64,000 nucleotides of DNA from positions 222,280 through 286,279 of the forward strand of contig DVFL01000002.1 in NCBI GenBank assembly GCA_018713255.1, in the 5' to 3' direction. A program made the position numbers and the translations under genes. Numbering within the stretch: the first letter of the stretch is position 1; each line of letters starts with the position of its first letter. Positions 17,848-25,519 of this stretch are shown piece by piece. Source of the stretch: Candidatus Cottocaccamicrobium excrementipullorum. GTDB taxonomy: Bacteria; Bacillota; Clostridia; Lachnospirales; Lachnospiraceae. A model generated the notes under the pieces. It worked only from the letters and a program-made list of their open reading frames with translations. It was not told the origin of the DNA and did no database searches.

Positions 17848-18059
17848 ATTTCAACAGAATCAGTTTTTTTGAGTCTATATAGCAAATACTTCACTTTTAC
17901 TACTCTTATTGACCGTTTCACAAGTTGATGTGTTTTAACACCGGTTGAAAGTAACCAACTTATAAAAAAGAAAAGAAATATCCAATCAATAATGCAACGA
18001 AAGTTGCCATTTAATCGCTATATGAAAACAAACCCAATCCTGTTTTCATAACTAGGAAT

Positions 18060-18088
18060 AAATTATCATAAGAGCCGAAGAATGTCAA
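18060..18088 (-). promoter_or_regulatory. Predicted promoter of the polyamine operon
   Basis: Minus strand TTGACA (18083-18088), 17-bp spacer, TAATTT (18060-18065). Transcription should start near 18053, giving a ~360-nt leader before speD. The first part of that leader can form a perfect 8-bp stem (ATGAAAAC / GTTTTCAT, about 18022-18049). The 17.69-18.25 kb gap thus holds this promoter, the leader and the upstream region of sigK; a minus-strand frame across 18011-18358 is not judged real. Confidence 0.7.
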
Positions 18089-18251
18089 TCCTTCGGTTAG
18101 ATTTCTCCTGATTTTTTTCGGTAATTTTGCATTTTCAGACAAAAGCTCCTTTAGGGCCGTATAAAATAGTACCAGCTGGAAAATTTTTGTAAAAGCACTT
18201 GCCGCCAGAGGAAGCATAAAATAAAAGTAAGGAATCGGAAGGCGGCTTTCC

Positions 18252-18875
18252 TTGAAAACTTTTCCCAAACCATTATCTGCCGGCGAAGAAAAGGCGTATC
18301 TGGAACGATTTAAAGCAGGGGACCAGGAAGCCAAAAATATGCTGGTCCTGCGAAACATGCGTCTGGTGGCCCATGTAGTGAAAAAATACCAGAACGCAGA
18401 CTATGAGATGGAAGACCTGATCAGCGTGGGCACCATCGGGTTAATCAAGGCAATCAACACCTTTAAAACTGACAAAGGCTCCCGTCTGGCCACCTATGCG
18501 GCCAAATGCGTAGAAAATGAGATCCTTATGCTTCTGCGGGCCGGAAAAAAATACAGCCGGGAAGTGTCCCTCTTTGAGCCCATCGGCGTAGACAAAGACG
18601 GGGAAACCGTAAGTCTGGTGGACGTGATTGAAATGGAAAATAAAGAAGCCCTGGAAGACCTGATTTTCCAACAGGATGTCAAAGACCTGTACCATTCTTA
18701 TGAACGATGCCTTAAAGAAACGGAGAAAAAGGTAGTGGGCATGCGTTACGGCTTATACGGCGGGAAAGAACACACCCAGAGAGAAATCGCCCAAAAACTG
18801 GGCATCTCCCGCTCCTATGTAAGCCGCATTGAAAAAAAAGCTCTGGAAAAGCTCAAGAAGGATATGGAGTCCTGA
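18252..18875 (+). CDS. sigK: RNA polymerase sporulation sigma factor SigK (no pro-sequence)
   Basis: Late mother-cell sigma factor. Region 2 is visible as RNMRLVAHVVKKYQN and EDLISVGTIGLIKAINTF, region 4 HTH as TQREIAQKLGISRSYVSRIE; both are strongly SigK-like. The start is TTG 18252 (MKTFPKPLSAGEE), with GGAAGG about 9 nt upstream. Only seven codons separate it from an in-frame TAA (18228-18230), so the usual hydrophobic pro-sequence of B. subtilis-type SigK cannot be encoded. The gene is uninterrupted (no skin element). Its product would be active without proteolysis, so control must be transcriptional, as known for C. difficile. Confidence 0.9.
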   Translation: MKTFPKPLSAGEEKAYLERFKAGDQEAKNMLVLRNMRLVAHVVKKYQNADYEMEDLISVGTIGLIKAINTFKTDKGSRLATYAAKCVENEILMLLRAGKKYSREVSLFEPIGVDKDGETVSLVDVIEMENKEALEDLIFQQDVKDLYHSYERCLKETEKKVVGMRYGLYGGKEHTQREIAQKLGISRSYVSRIEKKALEKLKKDMES

Positions 18876-18895
18876 TTCCATATCCTTTCTTTATT
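18859..18895 (+). terminator. Intrinsic terminator of sigK
   Basis: GGATATGGA / TCCATATCC stem followed by TTTCTTTATTT. The sigK stop codon (18873-18875) lies inside the loop, and the run ends where the convergent histidine kinase gene stops. Confidence 0.75.
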
Positions 18896-20262
18896 TATCG
18901 TTCTGTCCTTCGCCGGTTATCAAAGTTTTCCAGGGAAAAGCGAAGGAAAAGTTCATGTCCATTTTTCCCGGTTTTAATCTGTCCTCCGTTTCCTTCCACA
19001 ATTCTCTTTACAATTTTCAGTCCCATAAGATGAACCTTCGGTTCAGGCAGAAGACCTTCATCCAAGAAACGGCAGATGTCCTCAGGTATGCCCTTTCCCT
19101 CATCACTGAAACAAATTTCCGGTCTTCCCTCCTGTATCCAGGCCCGAATAAATATCCTGCAGCCCTGCTGATTATGCCCTACAGAATTTCCCAAAATATT
19201 CTGAAAGGCCCGGAATAAAAGCTGCTCATCTCCCTGGATAAAAACGCCCTCAAAATCTGGTTCAATCTCTGCCTGCAAGGGAAAAATTTCCGGCTTTTCC
19301 AGGGAATTTAATACTTCTGCCGCCGCACTGCGCAGCACAGAAGCCAGTGCCACCGGCTTCAGCCTTAAAGGCTGCATATGGTATTCCAGCTTGGACGCAA
19401 GATTTAAATCCTCAATCAATTTTCTGATCCGGATACTCTGCCGCCGGATTCCCTCAGCTCGTCTTTTGCTGTCTGGATCAATCCCCGGCTGACCTTCTAT
19501 CATATCTGCATAGCCCAAAATCAGCGACAGCGGTGTTCGGATATCATGAGATACGCCGCTGATCCATTCAGTCCTTGCCTCATCTCTTCTCTCCAACTCC
19601 ATTCTCTGCCTCTTAAGCCGGTCCGAAGTCCGGTTGATTGAACAGGCGATTTCCTTTATCCCTTTGCTCTCGGCCAAGTGAACAGTACCGCCCTCCGCCA
19701 GCTGATCAATCGCCGAGGTAATTCCCTTGATCCTTCGGTAATAGCGAAAACCGCAGACCAGAAAAATCAAAATGCACCCAAAAAAGGTAACTGCCATGCT
19801 CCAGGAAAGAAATGTCAAAACCCCTTCCACGCCCTTCATATCCTGATGAATATAGTAATTCCACACACTTCCTTTAGGATACCCGATGACCAGAAGACCA
19901 ATTTCGTCCCCCCACACAGAAACCGGATAATCTGCCAGATACCAGCGGCTGAAAGAAGCCACCTGGTTAATGGAATAAGAATGTTCTAAAGATTCCGGCA
20001 GATTATAGCTCCATACCGGACACCCCTCCTCATTTAGCAGCATGGCAAACGCTGCATTCATCTCTCTCAGATAAGCTTCCCCTTCTTTCTGATCCTTTCT
20101 TAGGGCAGCGTACACTTCTTTTACAGAGTGCTCCTCTTTTCCCTGCTGGTAAACCGTCCTGGTCACCGCCGACAAGATTACAATCTGGATGATAATAAAG
20201 GCAAAAACCAGGATAAATGCCGTAACAATATACCTTACATAAATCCGCATCAAGCTTTTCAT
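18895..20262 (-). CDS. Membrane sensor histidine kinase
   Basis: Two-component sensor of 455 residues. TM1 (YIVTAFILVFAFIIIQIVI, about 9-30) and TM2 (about 150-172) bracket a ~115-residue extracytoplasmic sensor region. They are followed by a HAMP-like linker, the H-box GVSHDIRTPLSLILGYADM (phospho-acceptor His), the N-box RAFQNILGNSVGHN and the G-box FSDEGKGIPED. The start ATG overlaps the response regulator stop (ATGA), so translation is coupled. A divergent peptide-type ABC transporter suggests sensing of antimicrobial peptide or envelope stress, as in the CprK, BceS and NsaS systems; the exact ligand is unknown. Confidence 0.9.
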   Translation of the reverse strand: MKSLMRIYVRYIVTAFILVFAFIIIQIVILSAVTRTVYQQGKEEHSVKEVYAALRKDQKEGEAYLREMNAAFAMLLNEEGCPVWSYNLPESLEHSYSINQVASFSRWYLADYPVSVWGDEIGLLVIGYPKGSVWNYYIHQDMKGVEGVLTFLSWSMAVTFFGCILIFLVCGFRYYRRIKGITSAIDQLAEGGTVHLAESKGIKEIACSINRTSDRLKRQRMELERRDEARTEWISGVSHDIRTPLSLILGYADMIEGQPGIDPDSKRRAEGIRRQSIRIRKLIEDLNLASKLEYHMQPLRLKPVALASVLRSAAAEVLNSLEKPEIFPLQAEIEPDFEGVFIQGDEQLLFRAFQNILGNSVGHNQQGCRIFIRAWIQEGRPEICFSDEGKGIPEDICRFLDEGLLPEPKVHLMGLKIVKRIVEGNGGQIKTGKNGHELFLRFSLENFDNRRRTER

Positions 20263-20969
20263 AAGTCCATTCGGTACCCTAATCCTTTCACCGTAATCAA
20301 ATGTCTTGGAGCAGAGGGTTCCTCCTCGATCTTTTCCCGCAGCCTTCGGATATGTACCATCAACGTATTTTCATAATCGTAATAATTTTCTCCCCACACA
20401 GCCTCAGAAAGGTAATCAAAGGTAAGGATTCTTCCTGGATTTTCCAAAAAAAGTTTTAGCAGCTTAAACTCCTTATTCGTCAGAGGAATCCTTTTCCCTG
20501 ACCCGTCTAACATTTGCACCACTCCTGCTGAAAGATCCGCCTGCCGATTTCCCAGAACATAAACCTGCTTTTCCTCCTCTAACCGCCAGGTTCTCCGCAG
20601 AATGGCCTGAATCCGCAGCACCAGTTCCCTAGGCAGAAAGGGCTTGGTCATATAATCATCGGCTCCAAGTCCCAGCCCCAGAAGCCGGTCTTCATCCTGA
20701 TCTCTTGCAGATAAAAACAACACCGGCACATTCTGCCGCTGAAGTTCATTTTTCATTCGCTGAAAGAAGGAAAATCCGTCTTCATAGGGCATATTCACAT
20801 CCAGGATCAGGAAATCCGCCTTTTCTCCCAGAATCCTCTCTTCTGCTTCTCGGCAGGAACAAACGGAATCTACATGCAGAAAGCCTTCCCGGAGGCAAAT
20901 ACTGCGCACCATGGCGCACAGCTCTTGGTGATCATCTGCCACCAAAATTCTCGCTTCGTTAATTTTCAT
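20259..20969 (-). CDS. OmpR/PhoB-family response regulator
   Basis: DNA-binding response regulator of 236 residues. The receiver domain shows the acidic pair in ILVADDHQELCAM, the phospho-acceptor Asp in FLILDVNMPYEDGF, and the K of DDYMTKPFLPREL. The C-terminal winged helix has LTNKEFKLLKLFLENPGRIL and ENTLMVHIRRLREKIEEEP. First gene of the regulator-kinase operon, divergent from the ABC exporter genes it probably controls; about 120 nt separate the two units. Confidence 0.94.
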   Translation of the reverse strand: MKINEARILVADDHQELCAMVRSICLREGFLHVDSVCSCREAEERILGEKADFLILDVNMPYEDGFSFFQRMKNELQRQNVPVLFLSARDQDEDRLLGLGLGADDYMTKPFLPRELVLRIQAILRRTWRLEEEKQVYVLGNRQADLSAGVVQMLDGSGKRIPLTNKEFKLLKLFLENPGRILTFDYLSEAVWGENYYDYENTLMVHIRRLREKIEEEPSAPRHLITVKGLGYRMDL

Positions 20970-21137
20970 TCCTCTCCATCCTTCCCTTCTTTAGAATTAT
21001 ACTCCATCTCCCCCTCCTTTCACAGCCCCCGGCAGAAGATGTAAGGGAAATTTAAGGCAGGAAAAAGGTACAGGTAAGGAGCAGAAGTTATGCTTGAGCT
21101 GTGTCCGGACAAATCATTATTTTCAGGAGGAAACACC

Positions 21138-22085
21138 ATGACGGAATACTCAATTCACACCAGCAAGCTGACAAAACGTTATCACCAAAAACCGGCAGTA
21201 AACCAGCTTAACCTTGCCGTGCCTAAAGGTGCAATCTACGGATTTCTCGGTCCAAACGGCGCCGGGAAAAGCACCACCATGAAAATGCTCCTGGGGCTGA
21301 TCCGCAAAGATGAAGGAAGCATCTCCATCAACGGCATGGAAATGAATGAAAAAAACCGGGTATCCATTCTGGCGGATACCGGTTCACTTATTGAAAATCC
21401 TTCTTATTACGCTAATTTAACCGCCCGGGAAAACCTTCAGATCAGCTGCATGCTCCGCCGTCTTCCAGAGACAGAAATCAGCCGAGTTCTTTCCATCGTC
21501 CGCCTTTCAGGACAAGAAAAAAAGAAAACGTCCCATTATTCCCTGGGCATGAAACAGCGCCTGGGCCTGGCTAACGCCCTTCTGGGTTCTCCCAGCCTGG
21601 TGATGCTGGATGAACCTACCAACGGTCTGGATCCCGCAGGAATTCATGAAATGCGGGAACTAATTAAGGATCTTCCAAAAAAATACGGCATGACCGTCAT
21701 GATTTCCAGTCATCTGCTGTCAGAAATTGAACAGACCGCAGATTACATCGGGATCATTTCCCAGGGAAATTTGATTTTTCAGGACAGCCTTTCTCTTCTG
21801 CAGGCTAGAAGCCGGCGAAACATCTGGCTTAAAACAGGAGATGACCCCGCCGCCCGGACGCTCATCAGCCAACAGTTTTCTCAGGATGCTTTCCTTCACG
21901 CTCAAAAAACTTCAGATACGGTTCACCATGGTCAAGGAATTCTCCTGCCCTGGATGCCTGATGCTCAGCTGGCCGCTTTAGTCAGAAAACTAACAGAAAA
22001 AGAAATTGAACTTTATCGAATTGAGGAGATATGTCAGAATCTGGAAGACATTTATCTTGATATGGTAAAGGAGGCGGGATTATGA
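21138..22085 (+). CDS. ABC transporter ATP-binding protein, BcrA/LanF antimicrobial peptide type
   Basis: ATPase of 315 residues with Walker A GPNGAGKSTTMK, the signature region HYSLGMKQRLGLA (the family's variant of LSGGQ), Walker B LVMLDEPTNGLDPAGIHE and the switch His in ISSHLLSEIE. The C-terminal ~100 residues are the variable region of bacitracin- and lantibiotic-exporter ATPases. The ATG at 21138 is taken because AGGAGG lies 7 nt upstream; an upstream in-frame codon at 21090 lacks one. It overlaps the first permease by 4 nt. Likely detoxifies cationic or lantibiotic peptides, with the divergent two-component system as its regulator. Confidence 0.9.
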   Translation: MTEYSIHTSKLTKRYHQKPAVNQLNLAVPKGAIYGFLGPNGAGKSTTMKMLLGLIRKDEGSISINGMEMNEKNRVSILADTGSLIENPSYYANLTARENLQISCMLRRLPETEISRVLSIVRLSGQEKKKTSHYSLGMKQRLGLANALLGSPSLVMLDEPTNGLDPAGIHEMRELIKDLPKKYGMTVMISSHLLSEIEQTADYIGIISQGNLIFQDSLSLLQARSRRNIWLKTGDDPAARTLISQQFSQDAFLHAQKTSDTVHHGQGILLPWMPDAQLAALVRKLTEKEIELYRIEEICQNLEDIYLDMVKEAGL

Positions 22086-22846
22086 ACGGTTTAATTAATC
22101 TGCGGCTGGAGCAGAAAAAACTGAAACGCAGATGGATGTCCCTGCTTTTTCTGACGGTATTTTTGCTTATTGGACTCTGGTGTTTGTGGAGTCTCAGCGA
22201 TCTGGATCTAACTTCTTTGAATGATCCCTCCGCCATGCTGTATTTAAATCTGCTTTTAATGAATACTATCCTTTTTCCGATTACGGCAGCAGCGCTTGCC
22301 TGCCGGATGTGCGACATGGAACAGGCAGGAAACACCTACAAATGGCTGTGCACCATGGAAGATGCTAAAGAAATCTACCAGGGAAAAGCCGCCCTAGGAG
22401 CCTTGTGGATTTTATTCTTTTTTCTGGGGGAGTTCTTGCTTTACCAGCTTCTTCTGCAAAGCCTTGCAGAGAGCTTTTCTCTTACTGCCGGCCTTAGTCT
22501 GTTTTTCACTTCCTTCATGACTGGGCTGTGTATTTTTTTCCTGCAGCTGAATCTTTCCATGACCTGTGTAAATCAGCTTACCCCTATTTTTATCAATATC
22601 GCAGGTTCCTTTGCAGGACTGTTTTCCTGGTTTCTCCCCCAGTTTCCCCTGTGCTATTTCACCCCATGGGGATATTTCGCCGCTCTTTGCAGCACAGGCT
22701 ACATTTATGATCAGGAAGCCCGGTATACCACATATTTCTGGAGGAATTATCCCGTCTTCTGGCTTATTTTTCTGACGGCGTTTACTTTTTCTTTGTATTG
22801 GTACGGAAAAAAACGCTTTTTGACTATTCTTCAGGAAACCATATAA
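22082..22846 (+). CDS. ABC transporter permease, lantibiotic-immunity type (first subunit)
   Basis: Integral membrane protein of 254 residues with about six predicted helices, among them WMSLLFLTVFLLIGLWCLW near the N-terminus and YPVFWLIFLTAFTFSLYWYG at the C-terminus. Size and LanE/LanG-like organisation fit immunity transporters that carry two short permeases. Translation is coupled to the ATPase through an ATGA overlap. The sequence itself has no catalytic motif; the assignment rests on membrane topology and the adjacent ATPase. Confidence 0.82.
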   Translation: MNGLINLRLEQKKLKRRWMSLLFLTVFLLIGLWCLWSLSDLDLTSLNDPSAMLYLNLLLMNTILFPITAAALACRMCDMEQAGNTYKWLCTMEDAKEIYQGKAALGALWILFFFLGEFLLYQLLLQSLAESFSLTAGLSLFFTSFMTGLCIFFLQLNLSMTCVNQLTPIFINIAGSFAGLFSWFLPQFPLCYFTPWGYFAALCSTGYIYDQEARYTTYFWRNYPVFWLIFLTAFTFSLYWYGKKRFLTILQETI

Positions 22847-22900
22847 CCCGCCGAACGCTGACGTTGATGGCATAATCATCTTAATTTAGGAGGTAAATCC

Positions 22901-23635
22901 ATGTATCTTTTTCTTTCTTCAGTCCGCTGCGAACAGCTTAAATGCAAAGGCACTTTAATTTGGCCAGCCTTTCTTCTGATTCCCCTGATTCCCATCTTGC
23001 TGGGCACAGGAAACTATTTGGGAAATCTGGAAATTCTCTCTGCAGAATGGTATTCCCTCTGGACCCAGGTAAGCTTATTCTACGCCACCTTCTTTTTCCC
23101 TCCCCTCATCGGAGCATACTGTGCCTTTCTATGGCGATATGAAAATTTCAACCATAACCGAAACACCTTGTTTTCCCGTCCGGTATCTTATGCCATGATT
23201 TATCTTTCCAAGCTGTCCATGGTACTCCTTCTGACAGTCCTTACCCAGTTATGGTTTGCTCTGCTGTTTCTCGGTGCAGGGATCATTTCCGGCCTTTCCC
23301 TGCCCTTTCCCTCCCAGCTGCTTTTCTGGATTGGAAGAGCCCTGCCAGGCGCTTTTGTCATTGCCTCCCTCCAGTTTCTCATTGCCTCATTCATCCAAAA
23401 CTTTGCTCTGCCCATTGCACTGGGACTTTTAGGCGGCGTGACAGGTCTGCTGGCTGCAAACATGAAAGCCGGCTTCCTCTGGCCTTATTCCCAAATGCTT
23501 CTGGGAATGAATTCCAATCAATCGGAGGATCTTCTGGCCGGCCGTCAAGAATTGTTCTTTCTTTCCTGTTTTCTCTATCTGATTCTTTTTATTCTGGCAG
23601 GAATTGCTCTGATCCAATTCCGCAAAGAAGGGTAA
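22901..23635 (+). CDS. ABC transporter permease, lantibiotic-immunity type (second subunit)
   Basis: Second permease, 244 residues and about six helices (for example LIWPAFLLIPLIPILLG and FFLSCFLYLILFILAGIALI). The motif YENFNHNRNTLFSRPV after the second helix resembles other LanG/BcrB-like permeases, which often read W-x-x-L-Y-x-R-P there. It starts with ATG after AGGAGG, 54 nt past the first permease. Together with the preceding two genes it forms an FEG-type exporter. Confidence 0.8.
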   Translation: MYLFLSSVRCEQLKCKGTLIWPAFLLIPLIPILLGTGNYLGNLEILSAEWYSLWTQVSLFYATFFFPPLIGAYCAFLWRYENFNHNRNTLFSRPVSYAMIYLSKLSMVLLLTVLTQLWFALLFLGAGIISGLSLPFPSQLLFWIGRALPGAFVIASLQFLIASFIQNFALPIALGLLGGVTGLLAANMKAGFLWPYSQMLLGMNSNQSEDLLAGRQELFFLSCFLYLILFILAGIALIQFRKEG

Positions 23636-23712
23636 ACTACAGCAACGTTTCAACAAAATGCTCTGGGCACCTGTCTTAGCATCCCCATCACTTCTCTGTT
23701 CCCCTATAGTTT

Positions 23713-24972
23713 TTATTTCTCGTCACTCTCCCAATTGGTTTTGCCCCAATAAACTTCTGGATGAAAAGCATCGTCTGGGTTTTGCATCTCCCAGCTCTCT
23801 TTAATCTTTCTGGCGATGTCCCTTCCTTCTTCTTCATCCGCACCCATTAACAGCACAAGGAACTGATTCCTGCTGTAATGGGTGTAAACATCATCTCTGT
23901 CAAGAAAACCTTCCATAATTTTCCGCAGTTTCTCCATTTTCCCTGGGAAATCTTGTTCGTCCTCTGCTTCAGGAAAAAACGGTTCTGAAGGAAGAGCTTT
24001 TTCTTTTTTCTGCAGCTCCGCCAGGAGCAGAAGAAATGGCATTGTCCTTCTCTGGGAATTGCGGACAAGCAAATGATAAAAATCCAAAAAGCTTGGATAA
24101 CCGCACTGGTATCCGCCTCTGTTTTTTCCCGTCTCTTTTAACCCTTTTTTCATCTTAGCCAGAGGATTCACCACATCCAGCAGGCTGCCCTCCTCCCAGC
24201 GATAAGCCTCCATAAGAGAATCCAAAGGCCTTGTTCCAAACTGTTCAAAATACATCCGAGAACTTTGATCATAAATTCTCCGGGCCTCTTTTATCCGATG
24301 CAGATGAAGAAGGCACTGAATCTGCACCACCTGCCATTCATCATAGGGATACATCTGACTGGCGGCGGCGCACAAGGACAGCATCGTTTCAAACTGTTCC
24401 TTCTTTTCTAATATTTTCCACAAACGTCTCAGGCAGAAAAAATACTGGCTCTGATAAGCAGCTCGTTCTGCCATCACCCACTCTTCTCCCTCGAGCATAG
24501 GCAGGAGCTCCCCCGTATAATGCCGGCAAAAATCAAGCAGCATTCCTTCTTCATCCCATTCCAGCTCTTCCTGTATCTTCTGCTGCTCTAAATTTCGCTG
24601 GATCAAAGAAAATACCCGCTCCAAATAATCTGTATCCGTCTCCATGGGATACTGCAGAGAAAAATAGTACCGTTTTTTCTGCAATACAATATACTCTCCC
24701 GGCGGGAAGTCAGATCGTTCTACCGCTCTCCGCAGCAGATGAATCTGCTGCCGAAGGTTTGTATCTCTTCTTTTTTTTCCTTCATTTTTATCTGGAATCA
24801 CACGCAGAAGCTCTTCCCGGGAAAGTCCTCCTTTTCCCGCCTTCACCAGCATAAAAAAAATCTGCATTGCCTTGCTTTTCTGATTAATGTCCAACTGTAC
24901 TTCCTGCCTATCAAACGTCAAAGAATAGCCGCCTAATAATCGGGCATAAAACGTTCTGCACGGCTGTTCCAT
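23713..24972 (-). CDS. BTAD-domain (SARP-like) transcriptional regulator
   Basis: Protein of 419 residues. The N-terminal ~100 residues resemble the winged helix of OmpR/SARP-type activators (SREELLRVIPDKNEGKKRRD, then LRQQIHLLRRAVE). They are followed by an alpha-helical bacterial transcriptional activation domain (about 110-275, with CAAASQMYPYDEWQVVQIQC). The C-terminal ~120 residues are unassigned. No regulator of this class has a predictable ligand. ATG 24972 has AGGGGAGAAA upstream; an upstream codon at 25068 falls inside the control region. Two 26-bp palindromes lie upstream. The gene is alone, so it may be autoregulated or act on distant targets. Confidence 0.75.
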   Translation of the reverse strand: MEQPCRTFYARLLGGYSLTFDRQEVQLDINQKSKAMQIFFMLVKAGKGGLSREELLRVIPDKNEGKKRRDTNLRQQIHLLRRAVERSDFPPGEYIVLQKKRYYFSLQYPMETDTDYLERVFSLIQRNLEQQKIQEELEWDEEGMLLDFCRHYTGELLPMLEGEEWVMAERAAYQSQYFFCLRRLWKILEKKEQFETMLSLCAAASQMYPYDEWQVVQIQCLLHLHRIKEARRIYDQSSRMYFEQFGTRPLDSLMEAYRWEEGSLLDVVNPLAKMKKGLKETGKNRGGYQCGYPSFLDFYHLLVRNSQRRTMPFLLLLAELQKKEKALPSEPFFPEAEDEQDFPGKMEKLRKIMEGFLDRDDVYTHYSRNQFLVLLMGADEEEGRDIARKIKESWEMQNPDDAFHPEVYWGKTNWESDEK

Positions 24973-25004
24973 ATGTAATTTCTCCCCTTTTTTCCAGTAA
25001 ATAT

Positions 25005-25030
25005 GTAAACTAAAGTACACTTTGGTTGAC
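25005..25030. promoter_or_regulatory. 26-bp palindromic operator candidate, proximal copy
   Basis: Imperfect palindrome whose half-sites are GTAAACTAAAGT and ACTTTGGTTGAC; the core is AAAGTACACTTT (25012-25023). It lies 33 bp upstream of the BTAD regulator start and is related, half-site by half-site, to the copy at 25150-25175. Confidence 0.6.
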
Positions 25031-25149
25031 ACATTACATTTTTTGGAAAGTGGGGATTTTGTTCTCAAAACCAGGGAAAATAATTAAAAATTCTAGAAAA
25101 CAAGAAGAAAAGTGGGGGAGATATGTTTCCGAAGCATAACAAATCGCCC

Positions 25150-25175
25150 GTAAACGAAAGTGTACTTTCCTTTAC
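25150..25175. promoter_or_regulatory. 26-bp palindromic operator candidate, distal copy
   Basis: Near-perfect palindrome with half-sites GTAAACGAAAGT and ACTTTCCTTTAC (one mismatch); core AAAGTGTACTTT (25157-25168). Its centre is 145 bp from that of the copy at 25005-25030, a spacing that would suit looping or two divergent promoters. The rest of the ~400-bp gap between the regulator and the OadG-like gene holds only the terminator at 25259-25346; nothing else is seen. Confidence 0.65.
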
Positions 25176-25258
25176 AGGATATCTTTTCCATGAAAAAAGT
25201 ATAACACAGATCAGCAGAGAAAGGAAGTGGTTGAGTTGATCCTAGACAGTTCTTCCGC

Positions 25259-25346
25259 ACAAAAAAACCGGCCTCCCCCGCCCCAAATCCCAGAAAGAAA
25301 ATTTCTCATCTTTTCCAGGATAGGGACCGAAGCAGACCGGTTTTAT
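25259..25346 (-). terminator. Intrinsic terminator of the oadB operon
   Basis: Minus strand outer stem AAAACCGG / CCGGTTTT enclosing a ~65-nt structured loop with C- and G-rich runs, then seven T (25261-25267). It lies just past the small OadG-like gene. Confidence 0.65.
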
Positions 25347-25368
25347 GATTTTAAAAAAATATCGTCAA

Positions 25369-25488
25369 TTATTTTTTGCCGCTGAACTTACCCATTACCC
25401 AAACGGCCGCCATGATGATCAGACAGGCTACGAAAATACCAACCATGCCTTGAACCATGATTTCAAGAGCGATTCCAATATTCTCCAT
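25369..25488 (-). CDS. OadG-related small membrane subunit (39 aa)
   Basis: Very short gene, ATG 25488 to TAA 25369, encoding MENIGIALEIMVQGMVGIFV followed by a hydrophobic stretch and the tail GKFSGKK. One transmembrane helix (about 13-32) with a short polar tail is the layout of the gamma subunit of sodium-translocating decarboxylases, and MVQGMVGIFV resembles OadG N-termini. It begins 31 nt after the beta subunit gene stops. The likely role is assembly or anchoring of the decarboxylase at the membrane. The cytosolic tail that binds zinc and the alpha subunit in full-length OadG is absent. Confidence 0.75.
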   Translation of the reverse strand: MENIGIALEIMVQGMVGIFVACLIIMAAVWVMGKFSGKK

Positions 25489-25519
25489 TTAATCCATATC
25501 TCCTTTCGTCTGCAGACTC

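Noticed and set aside
18011..18358. Minus-strand frame of 115 codons across the speD upstream region and sigK 5' end
   Set aside because: No ribosome binding site, first third is the antisense of sigK, and it contains the strong speD promoter.
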